The notes under the pieces were generated by a model. It was not told the origin of the DNA. It searched no databases and saw nothing but the letters and a program-made list of their open reading frames with translations. From NCBI GenBank assembly GCA_039812375.1, contig JBDIAO010000001.1, positions 112,138 to 176,137 of the forward strand: a stretch of DNA of 64,000 nt. The letters are read 5' to 3'. This document shows positions 8,298 through 16,162 of this stretch, one piece after another; position 1 is the first letter of the stretch; each line of letters opens with the position of its first letter. Source of the stretch: JAGOME01 sp039812375 (lineage in GTDB: Bacteria > Actinomycetota > Actinomycetes > Actinomycetales > Dermatophilaceae). The translations under genes and the position numbers were made by a program.

Positions 8298-8815
8298 CCG
8301 GACGCCTCCTCCTCATCTGCGGTCTGCCCGGCGTGGGGAAGACGAGCATCGCCGAGATCGTCGCTGCGCGCACGAGGTCGGTCCATCTGTCCATCGACGC
8401 GGTCGAGGAGTCGATCCTCGCCTGCGGGTTGCCGTCAGGGTGGCAGGTCGGTGTCGCTGCGTACGAGGCGGCGCGTGCGATGGCGGAGCAGAATCTGCGA
8501 CTCGGCCACGACGTCGTCGTCGATGCGGTGAACGACAGCGAGGAGGCGAGGCAGACCTGGCGTACTGCGGCCTCACGCACAGGTGCACGTCTCGAGTTCG
8601 TGCACCTCGTGATCTCCGACGCGCAGGAGCATGAGCGGAGGCTGGCCGGCAGGGATCGCGGTCTCGCCTACGTCGGAGAGCCGTCCTGGTCGGACGTGCA
8701 GCGCCGCCGCGCTGACTACGCCGGGTGGTCCGATAAGGTTCTTGAGTTCGACACGACGTCACGGGCGGCGGACGAGGTCGCAGACGTACTCGTCGTGCGC
8801 TTCAGGAGGAGATGA
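8294..8815 (+). CDS. P-loop nucleotide kinase (AAA_33/zeta-like), third gene of the higBA unit
   Basis: The 173-residue protein has an N-terminal Walker A (ICGLPGVGKTS, residues 8-18), an IDAVEESIL segment, VVVDAVNDSEEAR (Walker B-like) and an Arg-rich lid around HERRLAGRDRG. This is the layout of small phosphotransferases such as zeta toxins, chloramphenicol phosphotransferase and gluconate kinase-like enzymes. The substrate is unknown. Its GTG overlaps the higA stop (GTGA), implying translational coupling. Its link to the toxin-antitoxin pair could be functional or cargo. Confidence 0.75.
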   Translation: MTGRLLLICGLPGVGKTSIAEIVAARTRSVHLSIDAVEESILACGLPSGWQVGVAAYEAARAMAEQNLRLGHDVVVDAVNDSEEARQTWRTAASRTGARLEFVHLVISDAQEHERRLAGRDRGLAYVGEPSWSDVQRRRADYAGWSDKVLEFDTTSRAADEVADVLVVRFRRR

Positions 8816-8854
8816 GGCGTCGTCGGCGCTGATGGTTCCATGTGCTGGAAATCG

Positions 8855-8878
8855 GTCGAGTTCCGCTTCAACGTCTGA
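8855..8878 (+). pseudogene. Remnant of the ychF 3' end (VEFRFNV-stop)
   Basis: These 24 bases encode VEFRFNV followed by TGA, identical in protein sequence to the last seven residues of YchF and matching at 19 of 24 bases. FRFNV at the C-terminus is a near-universal YchF ending. The copy is on the same strand, just after the kinase gene, with no start or upstream YchF homology except ADG nine codons earlier. It looks like the original gene tail displaced by insertion. Confidence 0.65.
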
Positions 8879-8902
8879 GCCCGATGGGTAGGTGGTGTCC
8901 AG

Positions 8903-9415
8903 GTGGATGGAGCCGTGAGTAGCTCCCAGGCACGAGTCCGAATACGTTCCTACGACAGCGCCGATGCCGCCGAGACGCTACGGATCTTCCACGACGCGAT
9001 CACAGTCACAGCGTCCGCGGACTACACGCCCGAACAGATCGCGGCATGGGCGCGGCCGGAGAACCGCGATGTCGGCGGGTGGGATCGGTCGATGCTAGCG
9101 CGGGAAAGCTACGCCGCCCTCGTCGGCGAGCAGTTGGCGGGGTTCTCCGATGTGAGCGCCGACGGCTATATCGACATGATGTTCGTTTCACCGCGATTCG
9201 CGCGGCAAGGTGTGGCGCGCGAGCTGTTGACATTCCTCGAGATCCGAGCAGGGAAGATGTCAGTGAGTCAGCTTTCCTCGAATGTGAGCATCACGGCCCG
9301 TCCACTCTTCGAGTCGCTCGGCTTCCAGGTGGTGGACGAACAGCATCCCGTGGCTGGAGGCGTCGTCATGACCAGTTTCCACATGATCAAGAAGCTCAAC
9401 GGGCGACGTGTGTAG
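8903..9415 (+). CDS. GNAT-family N-acetyltransferase
   Basis: The 170-residue protein begins VRIRSYDSADAAETLRIFHDAI and has a YIDMMFVSPRFARQGVARELL segment. That gives the GNAT motif A (Q/RxxGxA) that grips acetyl-CoA, followed by a SVSQLSSNVSITARPLFESLGF strand-helix. This resembles YafP-like acetyltransferases, often found near toxin modules. The GTG at 8903 is used; a GTG at 8915 with GGATGGAG five bases ahead may be the true start. The substrate is unknown. It lies just outside the ychF tail remnant. Confidence 0.85.
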   Translation: MDGAVSSSQARVRIRSYDSADAAETLRIFHDAITVTASADYTPEQIAAWARPENRDVGGWDRSMLARESYAALVGEQLAGFSDVSADGYIDMMFVSPRFARQGVARELLTFLEIRAGKMSVSQLSSNVSITARPLFESLGFQVVDEQHPVAGGVVMTSFHMIKKLNGRRV

Positions 9416-9577
9416 GTGGGCTGGCGTGAGCGCTGAGCAGGCTACCTCGGATGCCACTCTCGTGCTCTGGTAGGTGGGAATCGCTCTGGTGCTCGGTGAC
9501 CTTCGTGTTCCGCGCGCGGCAACCGGCGTGACCCGCGGAAGGGTCATCGGGCCGGGCCTCGGTGGCAGAGTGGCGAC

Positions 9578-10024
9578 ATGGGCATGCGCATCGTCATCGG
9601 AGCACCGGCGAACGGCACCACCCTCAAGGAGGAGCTGCGGACCTTCCTGGAGGGCGACGAGCGGGTCACGGATGTCATCGACCTCTCGACACCGGACATC
9701 ACCTACCCTGCGGTGTCCTTCGCGGCGGCCCGAGCCGTCCTCGAAGGCCGCGCCGATCGCGGCATCCTGGTCTGTGGAACCGGTGTCGGTACGGCGATCG
9801 CCGCCAACAAGGTGCGCGGCATCCGGGCTGCAACCGCTCATGACCTGGTAACCGTGCGCGGATCGGTCGAGAACTATGACGCCCAGATCCTGTGCATGGG
9901 GCAGAACGTCATCGCGCCCATCGCGGCCAGGGCGCTCATCGGCATCTGGCTCGATGCCCGCCACGATCCGGCGAGCAGCTACGGCCCCAGGCTCGAGGAA
10001 ATCACGGCCTACGAGGCTGTGTGA
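9578..10024 (+). CDS. RpiB/LacA/LacB-family sugar-phosphate isomerase
   Basis: The 148-residue protein matches RpiB-type isomerases: GILVCGTGVGTAIAANKVRGIRAAT contains the catalytic Cys and phosphate loop, and the NVIAP and DARHDPASSYGPR segments follow. The family interconverts ketose and aldose phosphates (ribose-5-P, allose-6-P, or tetrose-4-P in the DerI subgroup). The start of the protein, RIVIGAPANGTTLKEEL, is closer to the tetrose-phosphate (DerI-like) subgroup than to housekeeping RpiB; this is a judgement from memory. It stands alone, with no sugar kinase beside it. Confidence 0.85.
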   Translation: MGMRIVIGAPANGTTLKEELRTFLEGDERVTDVIDLSTPDITYPAVSFAAARAVLEGRADRGILVCGTGVGTAIAANKVRGIRAATAHDLVTVRGSVENYDAQILCMGQNVIAPIAARALIGIWLDARHDPASSYGPRLEEITAYEAV

Positions 10025-10080
10025 TCCACGCCCCGGCTCCCGGGATGCCGGATCCCTGGTGAATCCACAAGCCAGTGGTG

Positions 10081-10137
10081 TCAACTGGTCAGGCTGATCA
10101 GGGCGCAGGCGTTGCCATCGCGGACGCCGCTGGTGAC
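10081..10137 (-). pseudogene. Remnant of a DUF385 gene 3' end
   Basis: Read on the minus strand, these bases encode GVRDGNACALISLTS followed by TGA. The intact DUF385 gene at 10905-11405 ends GIRGDAYALITLRD plus TGA. The DNA around TGATCAGGGC and AGGCG is shared at about 26 of 30 positions, in the same orientation, with the stops aligned. The vapBC pair lies exactly between the two tails. The upstream part of the gene is absent, so this is a stub. Confidence 0.5.
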
Positions 10138-10203
10138 GAGATCATGGCTCGGATCGCTCTGCGGGCCCGCAACGTGATGGGATCCAAGTCGTATCGTCAT
10201 CCC

Positions 10204-10443
10204 ATGAAGGCGACGATCGATGCGGGTGGCCGGATCCTGCTCCCCAAGGCCTTGCGGGAGGCACTCGGTCTGACTCCAGGCTCCACGGTTGACATCTCCG
10301 CCTACGGTTCCGGTGTCCAGGTGATGCCGGGTGGGCGCACGGCGCGGCTCGAACGGGAGGGCGACGGTCGACTCGTTGCGGTCAGCGAGACGGTCGTGAC
10401 CGATGACGACCCGTTCGCCCTGATCGACGCCGGCCGCCGGTGA
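10204..10443 (+). CDS. vapB: VapB-type antitoxin (AbrB/SpoVT fold)
   Basis: This 79-residue protein starts MKATIDAGGRILLPKALRE, a swapped-hairpin AbrB DNA-binding domain. A GLTPGSTVDISAYGSG turn and an acidic C-terminal tail that would bind the toxin follow. The pair would repress its own promoter. The ATG at 10204 fits the domain start; the frame is open further upstream but unrelated. No clear ribosome-binding site is seen. A TATCGT hexamer six bases ahead of the ATG may be a -10 box of a leaderless transcript. It overlaps vapC by four bases (GTGA). Confidence 0.85.
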   Translation: MKATIDAGGRILLPKALREALGLTPGSTVDISAYGSGVQVMPGGRTARLEREGDGRLVAVSETVVTDDDPFALIDAGRR

Positions 10444-10853
10444 GTGCGGTCGCCGTCGACACGAGTGTCGCGGTGCCGCTGTCGGTGGTGACACACCCCG
10501 CGCATCCGGCCGTGAGTGCATGGGCCAGGGATCGGTCACTGGTGCTGAGCGGTCATGCGCTGGCGGAGACCTACTCGGTCTTGACCCGGCTACCGGGTGA
10601 TGCGCGGGTGGCTCCGGTTGACGCGGTGACGTTGATCGACGGGTCCTTCGGCGATGCTCCGGTGCCGGGTGAGGCGGCCTCTCGCGAGATCCACCGGGAA
10701 CTGGCTCGTCTCGGTGTTTCCGGCGGGGCCGTGTACGACGCTCTGGTGGGGGCTGCCGCGCGTGACAACGACCTCGCGCTGGCAACGCGTGATGCGCGAG
10801 CGAGGGGGACCCACGAGGCGGTCGGGGCCCGGGTCGAGCTGGTGGGCTCGTGA
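10440..10853 (+). CDS. vapC: VapC-type PIN-domain ribonuclease toxin
   Basis: The 137-residue protein has the PIN acidic quartet: D7 (AVDTSV), E43 (HALAETYSVLTRL), D100 (VYDALV) and D118 (LATRDARA). VapC toxins cleave tRNA or rRNA using Mg2+ at these residues. The GTG start overlaps the vapB stop, so translation is coupled. All four residues are intact, so the toxin should be active, unlike the neighbouring HigB. A 51-base gap separates it from the convergent DUF385 gene. Confidence 0.9.
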   Translation: MSAVAVDTSVAVPLSVVTHPAHPAVSAWARDRSLVLSGHALAETYSVLTRLPGDARVAPVDAVTLIDGSFGDAPVPGEAASREIHRELARLGVSGGAVYDALVGAAARDNDLALATRDARARGTHEAVGARVELVGS

Positions 10854-10904
10854 GCGAGTTGCGCCGGATGGCTGTGCGTGCGGACCCCGGTGCCGCGTCG
10901 AACC

Positions 10905-11405
10905 TCAGTCCCTCAGGGTGATCAGGGCATAGGCGTCTCCGCGGATGCCGTCCCGGACCTCCTCGCGGGTCGGCATCCGGTCCACGTTCACCCGCAGCCC
11001 GATCCGGGCCGCGTTGTTCGGCCCGAGCCGTTCGAGCAAGGTCATGACGATGTCGGTGACCTGGTCGCGGTCCTCGACAAGGACGGCGTGCCCGCGTCGT
11101 TCCGTGCCGTCGAGGGTGAGGGTGATCTCGGCGCCGCCACGCAGGTTGACCCGCCAACCCCCGTTGGCGTGCGCGTACAGCCGACCGTCGACGACGTGCC
11201 GGCCGACGACGACGTCATAGGTTTTTCCGCTCTTGCGGCCGGTCACGTGCAGGACCATGAGCCCGCGGCTGAGTGGGCCGTGCAGGGGCGAGGCCAGCAG
11301 GCGTTTCATGACCGGGTTGACGACATGGATCAGGAACGGTGGGGTGGACACTCGCTCGACCACCCGCGTCATGTCGCCAGCCCCGCGCTCCTCCCCCCGC
11401 GCCAT
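10905..11405 (-). CDS. DUF385 (DDN-type) F420-dependent nitroreductase/quinone reductase family protein
   Basis: The 166-residue protein has the split-barrel pattern of this actinobacterial family: the LMVLHVTGRKSGKTYDVVVG core, GGWRVNLRGGAEITLTLDG and a GIRGDAYALITLRD tail. Relatives use F420H2 to reduce quinones or nitro compounds, or bind flavin or fatty acid. The activity is not proven here. The ATG at 11405 overlaps the SMP-30 stop as TGATG, so this start is preferred over ATG 11372. Its 3' end is partly duplicated on the far side of vapBC. Confidence 0.85.
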   Translation of the reverse strand: MARGEERGAGDMTRVVERVSTPPFLIHVVNPVMKRLLASPLHGPLSRGLMVLHVTGRKSGKTYDVVVGRHVVDGRLYAHANGGWRVNLRGGAEITLTLDGTERRGHAVLVEDRDQVTDIVMTLLERLGPNNAARIGLRVNVDRMPTREEVRDGIRGDAYALITLRD

Positions 11406-12268
11406 CAGAGCGTGGCGACCTCGACCCGGCCCAACCGCTGGCCGTCGACCTCGGCCGGGTCGCTCGAGGGCGCCGTCATCGCGAACAGGGTCCGGCCGTC
11501 CGCCCCACCCAGAGCGCAGGCATAGGGAATCTGGCTGGTCTCGACGGCCCCGGTGACCTCACCACCCTCGGCATAGCGGAAGAGGTTGGGGCTCAAGGCC
11601 GTCGCGACCCAGATCCCGCCCTGCGGGTCGGCGCAAATCCCGTCCGGCGCGGCCATCTGGGGCGCCGTCGAGGCCCACACCCGCCGGTTGGACAGAGAGC
11701 CGTCCGCGGCCACGTCGAAGGCGGTGAGCTGCAGCCGCAGGGTCTCGGCCAGGATGAGGGTGCGCCCGTCGTCGAGGAAGGCCATGCCGTTGGGGAAGCG
11801 GACCCCATCGGCAGCCACGCTCACCTGACCGTCCGGGGTGACCCTGACCAGCCGGGTGGCTCCGGCGGATTCGTCGGCGAGGATGGCGGGGATCCCTCGG
11901 GCGTGCATGTCGGCGTGCAGGTCGTAGCCGAAGTTGCCGACGTAGGCATTCCCGGCGGTGTCGGTGAGCAGGTCGTTGACGTGGAAGTCGGCGTAGCCGG
12001 ACAGGTCAGCGTGCACGCTCAAGGTGCCGTCGTGCTCGAGCCGCAGGACCTTCCGGTCACGCATCGAGGAGACGAGCAGTCGGCCGTCGGGCAGCCAGCC
12101 CAGGCCGCTCGGCTGCTGCGGGACGTCGACGACGTGCTCCTCGTGGCCGGACTCGTCGAGGGTGAACACGGCGCGGCGGTAGAAGTCGCTGAACCACAGC
12201 CGTCCGTCACGCCAACGCGGGCCCTCCCCGAACGCCAGACCCTCACGAAGAACCTGTGCTGCCGTCAT
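11405..12268 (-). CDS. SMP-30/gluconolactonase-family protein
   Basis: The 287-residue six-bladed beta-propeller has GLAFGEGPRWRDGRLWFSD, LPDGRLLVSS, NDLLTDTAGNAYVG and FPNGMAFLDDGRTLILAET, the metal-site E, N and D positions of SMP-30 lactonases. The likely reaction is hydrolysis of a sugar lactone or related ester. The ATG at 12268 is chosen because AAGGAG lies six bases before it; an ATG eight codons upstream lacks this. The gene is coupled to the DUF385 gene downstream and divergent from malQ. Confidence 0.88.
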   Translation of the reverse strand: MTAAQVLREGLAFGEGPRWRDGRLWFSDFYRRAVFTLDESGHEEHVVDVPQQPSGLGWLPDGRLLVSSMRDRKVLRLEHDGTLSVHADLSGYADFHVNDLLTDTAGNAYVGNFGYDLHADMHARGIPAILADESAGATRLVRVTPDGQVSVAADGVRFPNGMAFLDDGRTLILAETLRLQLTAFDVAADGSLSNRRVWASTAPQMAAPDGICADPQGGIWVATALSPNLFRYAEGGEVTGAVETSQIPYACALGGADGRTLFAMTAPSSDPAEVDGQRLGRVEVATL

Positions 12269-12415
12269 CGCCTGCTCCTTGCGCGTCGCCATTGCCGGGC
12301 TCCGATCGGCGCTCGGTCATGCCAGTGTGGCAGGGCCTCAGCTCGCCGCCCAGGCCCGGTGGCGTCTCGTGACCGGCCACACGCGGCGGGACATGCAGTT
12401 GGCAGGATGGCCCCC

Positions 12416-14554
12416 ATGTCCCCGGTTGCCCCACCGCCCGCGCTCGTCGCACTCGCCCGCGCGCACGGCGTCGGCACCGAGTACTGGGACTGGCAGGGCC
12501 GCCACGTCGTCGTCGCGACGGACACCATCCGGGCGGTCCTGGCTGCCCTGGAGATCCCCTGTGGGACTGAGGAGGAGATCGAGCGTTCTCTCGCCGAAGT
12601 CGCCACCGCACCGTGGCGGAGGGTCCTGCCCGCTGTCGTGGTCCTGCGGGAAGGGTGGACGCCCTGGGTGCACGTGCACGTTCCGCACGGCGCCAGCCTG
12701 GCGGTCACCATCGAGCTCGAGGAGGGTGGATCCCGCACGACGATCCCGGTCGACCGATGGGTCCCACCGCGCGAGATCGACGGCGAACTCGTCGGTGAGG
12801 CGACCATCGTCCTACCCAGTGACCTCCCCCTCGGCTGGCACCGACTCATCGCCACGGTCGGTGCGGACGTGACGAACCCAGCCAGCCTCATCAGCACTCT
12901 CGTGGTCACACCAGCGCGCCTCGAACTTCCCGAAGCGGTGCGGGAACACCCGGCCGTAGGCCTGATGACCCAGCTCTATCAGGTCAGGTCCGCAGACAGC
13001 TGGGGCATCGGAGATCTGCACGATCTGGCCACCTTGGGAACCTGGGCCGCCCACACACTGGATGCGCAGTTCGTCCTGGTCAACCCGCTTCATGCCGCCG
13101 AGCCGGCCGCACCCATGGAGCCCTCGCCCTATCTGCCGACAACCCGCCGCTTCGTCAACCCCATCTACCTTCGGGTCGAGGACGTCCCGGAGATACACCG
13201 GCTCGAGCCCGCCGCCGCGGCTCGGGTCGAGGCTCTCGCCGCGACCGCACGGGGACTGAACACCGCTGATGCCCTCGACCGGGATGCCGCCTGGACGGCC
13301 AAGCGGGCCGCCTTGGAGATCCTGTATGCCGTCCCGGTCGCAGGACGCAGAGCCGTCGACCTTGCTCGCTACCTCGAGGAGGAGGGGGCGGGCCTGACGA
13401 CCTACGCGACCTGGTGCGCGCTCGCCGACGAGTACGGCCCACGCTGGACGCAGTGGCCGGCGGAACTGCGCGACCCGTCCGGCCCGGCAGTGACGGTCTA
13501 TCGGGAAGAGCACGCTGACGCGGTCGCCTTCCACTCCTGGCTGCAGTGGCTCCTGGACCGACAGCTCGGGCGAGCCCAGGCAGCGATGCGCCAGGCCGGG
13601 ATGACCCTGGGGGTGATCCACGACCTCGCTGTGGGTGTACACCCCTTTGGTGCCGATACCTGGGGCCTATCCGCCGCCCTCGCCGAGGGCGTCACCGTCG
13701 GGGCGCCCCCCGACCAGTTCAACCAGCTCGGACAGGACTGGAGTCAGCCACCGTGGCGACCCGACCGGCTCGCCGAACTTGGCTACGAACCTTTTCGGGA
13801 CATGGTTCGCACCGTGCTGCGGGACGCCGGCGGGATCCGGGTCGATCACATCATCGGGCTCTTCCGGCTCTGGTGGATCCCGGCCGGGGGGCGACCCGCT
13901 GACGGTGCCTACGTCAGATACGACCACGAGGCGCTCGTCGGGATCCTGGCCCTGGAGGCACACCGGGCCGGTGCGTTGGTGGTCGGGGAGGACCTCGGGG
14001 TCGTCGAGCCGTCGACCCGGCAGTACCTGCTCGAACGAGGGCTCCTCGGCACCTCGATCATGTGGTTCGAGTGGGAGGAGGACGGCAGCCCGAAGCAGCC
14101 GGAGCGCTACCGCGAACTGTGCCTGTCCAGTGTGACCACCCACGACCTGCCCCCAACCGCCGGATACCTCGCCCTCGAGCATGTGGCTCTGCGTGAGCAA
14201 CTGGGACTCCTCACCCGCCCGGTGCAGGAGGAGCGGGCACACGAGGAAGCGACCATCGCCCGGGTCCGCGAGGCGCTGCTACGTCGTGGGCTTCTCACGC
14301 CCGCAGCGACCGCGGAGGATGTCGTCCTCGGGATGCACCGCTGGCTTGCCGCGACCCCGAGCAGGCTCCTCGGGGTCGCGCTCGCTGACATCGTCGGGGA
14401 CCGTCGGGCCATCAACCAGCCCGGGACCCATCGCGAGTATCCGAACTGGTGCCTCCCGCTCGCTGGCTCCGACGGTCGACCGATACTGCTCGAGGAGATC
14501 ATCAACGGCGACGTCGGCGGGCCCATCGCGGCGGCGGTGCATCGCGAGCGCTGA
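12416..14554 (+). CDS. malQ: 4-alpha-glucanotransferase (amylomaltase, GH77)
   Basis: The 712-residue enzyme transfers alpha-1,4-glucan segments between maltodextrins. Catalytic landmarks: RVDHIIGLFRLWW (nucleophile Asp, about residue 480), VVGEDLGVVEP (acid/base Glu, about 525) and TTHDLPPTAGY (His-Asp, about 576). The N-terminal 150 residues form the extra domain of the actinobacterial long form. The ATG at 12416 follows AGGATGG; the frame is open upstream to 11339, but that part is antisense to the SMP-30 gene. It converges on the amidotransferase gene with nine bases between. Confidence 0.95.
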   Translation: MSPVAPPPALVALARAHGVGTEYWDWQGRHVVVATDTIRAVLAALEIPCGTEEEIERSLAEVATAPWRRVLPAVVVLREGWTPWVHVHVPHGASLAVTIELEEGGSRTTIPVDRWVPPREIDGELVGEATIVLPSDLPLGWHRLIATVGADVTNPASLISTLVVTPARLELPEAVREHPAVGLMTQLYQVRSADSWGIGDLHDLATLGTWAAHTLDAQFVLVNPLHAAEPAAPMEPSPYLPTTRRFVNPIYLRVEDVPEIHRLEPAAAARVEALAATARGLNTADALDRDAAWTAKRAALEILYAVPVAGRRAVDLARYLEEEGAGLTTYATWCALADEYGPRWTQWPAELRDPSGPAVTVYREEHADAVAFHSWLQWLLDRQLGRAQAAMRQAGMTLGVIHDLAVGVHPFGADTWGLSAALAEGVTVGAPPDQFNQLGQDWSQPPWRPDRLAELGYEPFRDMVRTVLRDAGGIRVDHIIGLFRLWWIPAGGRPADGAYVRYDHEALVGILALEAHRAGALVVGEDLGVVEPSTRQYLLERGLLGTSIMWFEWEEDGSPKQPERYRELCLSSVTTHDLPPTAGYLALEHVALREQLGLLTRPVQEERAHEEATIARVREALLRRGLLTPAATAEDVVLGMHRWLAATPSRLLGVALADIVGDRRAINQPGTHREYPNWCLPLAGSDGRPILLEEIINGDVGGPIAAAVHRER

Positions 14555-14563
14555 CCGGGTGGG

Positions 14564-15253
14564 TCAGCGCTCGAGCAGGTCTGCGAAGCGACCCGCGATA
14601 ACCTCGGCAAGGTGGTGCAGGCTCGCGTCGGCGGCATACGCGGCCGTGGCGATGTCCTCGGGGACCTCACCCCAGGCCACGAATGTCTCCACCTCGACCT
14701 CGGGGTGGAACTGCACGCCCCACGCTCGCTCCCCGAACCGCACAGCCTGCGCAGCGCCGTCGGCACTTCGCGCAAGTAGGCGCGCCCCGGGCGGCAGGTC
14801 CAGGGCGATGTCGTCGTTGTAGTGCAGCGCGGATATCGCACCCAACGAGCCCAGGAGGGGGTCGCCGCGCCGCTCCGGTAGCCATCCCACCTGGACCAGG
14901 CCCAGAGCCCGACCAGACGGGTTGCGCCCAACCCTCCCCCCCAGTGCCGAGCACAGCAACTGATGGCCCAGGCAGACACCCAAAGTGGGGGTGTGCTCGG
15001 AGACCGCGGCCCGCAGCAGCTGTTTGGTGGCAGCCAACCAGCCGTGCTCGGCATCATCATCAGCGCCCATGTAGCCACCGAGGACGACGAGGCCGGAGTG
15101 CCTCTCCGGATCCACCCGGACCGGGATAGGGTCACCGGCCCATCCCCGACGGATGTCGACCCCGAGTCCGCGCCGGGCCCACAACCGCCCCAGTCGTCCG
15201 ACCGGATCCGCACGCTCGTGCTCGATGACCAGGACTGGAGCCGGGGCCGTCAC
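14564..15253 (-). CDS. Type 1 glutamine amidotransferase (GATase1-like)
   Basis: From the GTG at 15253 the 229-residue protein has LVVLGGYMGADDD, the nucleophile elbow GVCLGHQLL (C94) and WGVQFHPEVE (H183, E185), a complete class I triad. Stand-alone members of this kind resemble GMP synthase amidotransferase homologues and gamma-glutamyl hydrolase-like proteins. The acceptor is unknown. An ATG at 15301 would overlap the upstream VIT gene by 20 bases. The two genes are likely co-transcribed. Confidence 0.85.
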   Translation of the reverse strand: MTAPAPVLVIEHERADPVGRLGRLWARRGLGVDIRRGWAGDPIPVRVDPERHSGLVVLGGYMGADDDAEHGWLAATKQLLRAAVSEHTPTLGVCLGHQLLCSALGGRVGRNPSGRALGLVQVGWLPERRGDPLLGSLGAISALHYNDDIALDLPPGARLLARSADGAAQAVRFGERAWGVQFHPEVEVETFVAWGEVPEDIATAAYAADASLHHLAEVIAGRFADLLER

Positions 15254-15281
15254 GAGCGTCCGGCCATCGCGAGTCCGGTCG

Positions 15282-16001
15282 TCATGTGACCCTGGTCCCA
15301 AAGAGTGCGCCGATGGCGAAGGTCACCACCATGGCGAGAAGACCGCCACCGACGTTGCGGGCGATGGCACGGCCGACCGCTGCCCCCCCGAGGCGGGCGC
15401 TCACCCAGCCGGTGAGCGCCAGCGCGGCGGCTGCCGCGGTGACGGTGAGCGCGATCTTCGCCTGCTCGGGGACGAGCAGGATGATCAGCAGAGGGATGAG
15501 CGCACCCAGGGTAAAAGAGACAGCGGAGGCGAATGCCGCCTGCCACGCGTTGGTCAGTTTCTCCGGATCGAGCCCGAGCTCGATCTCCGCATGCGCGGCC
15601 AGCGCGTCGTGGGCCGTGAGTTCCTCCGCCACTTGGTGGGCGAGCCCGGGGGAGAGGCCTCGGGACTCATAGAGACCGGCGAGCTCGGCCAGTTCGTCGT
15701 CCGGCTCGTTGGCCAGTTCCCACCGCTCCTTGGCCAGAAGCGCACCCTCGGTGTCCCGCTGGGTGCTCACCGAGACATACTCACCGGCCGCCATCGACAG
15801 GGCCCCGGCAGTGAGACCGGCCAGCCCAGCGGTGAGGATCGCCCCCCGGGAGGCGTGCGCAGCGGCCACCCCGATGACGAGACCACTGGTGGCCACGATG
15901 CCGTCGTTGGCGCCGAGCACACCGGCCCGCAACCAGTTGAGCTTGGCGGTGTCCCCGGGGTCGTGCTTCTCATGGTGCGCGGTGCTGGGCTTCTCGCTCA
16001 C
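15282..16001 (-). CDS. VIT-family membrane protein (VIT1/CCC1-type transporter)
   Basis: The 239-residue protein opens with NWLRAGVLGANDGIVATSGLVIGVAAA, the first helix signature of VIT1/CCC1 transporters. SMAAGEYVSVSTQRD and a charged cytosolic loop (AKERWELANEPDDELAEL) precede three C-terminal helices. Family members export Fe2+ or Mn2+ from the cytosol to a compartment or outside; the metal here is not known. The GTG start at 16001 fits the family length. It is divergent from typA. Confidence 0.9.
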   Translation of the reverse strand: MSEKPSTAHHEKHDPGDTAKLNWLRAGVLGANDGIVATSGLVIGVAAAHASRGAILTAGLAGLTAGALSMAAGEYVSVSTQRDTEGALLAKERWELANEPDDELAELAGLYESRGLSPGLAHQVAEELTAHDALAAHAEIELGLDPEKLTNAWQAAFASAVSFTLGALIPLLIILLVPEQAKIALTVTAAAAALALTGWVSARLGGAAVGRAIARNVGGGLLAMVVTFAIGALFGTRVT

Positions 16002-16162
16002 CGGCGTGCGCTCGCCCTGTGCCGGAGCGCGACCTTGGGGGCGTCAGTGACTCCCGAGACGGTCGGCGAGCAGGACATGGCTCCACAGCCTAGCGAGCCT
16101 CACCCCGGCCCCTGGGCAGGTTCGCGGTGAGGTTTTCGTCGAGGACCGGAGGGCCTGAAACA

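Larger units (their letters stand above)
7687..8878. mobile_element. Putative toxin-antitoxin islet inserted at the ychF 3' end
   Basis: This 1.2-kb segment holds higB (frameshifted), higA and a P-loop kinase. It is bounded on the left by the ychF stop and on the right by a second copy of the ychF tail (7663-7686 versus 8855-8878). The two tails match at 19 of 24 bases, and both encode VEFRFNV plus a stop. This is the arrangement left when an element inserts at a gene's 3' end and supplies a replacement tail. No integrase or inverted ends are visible, so the mechanism is unknown. Confidence 0.5.
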
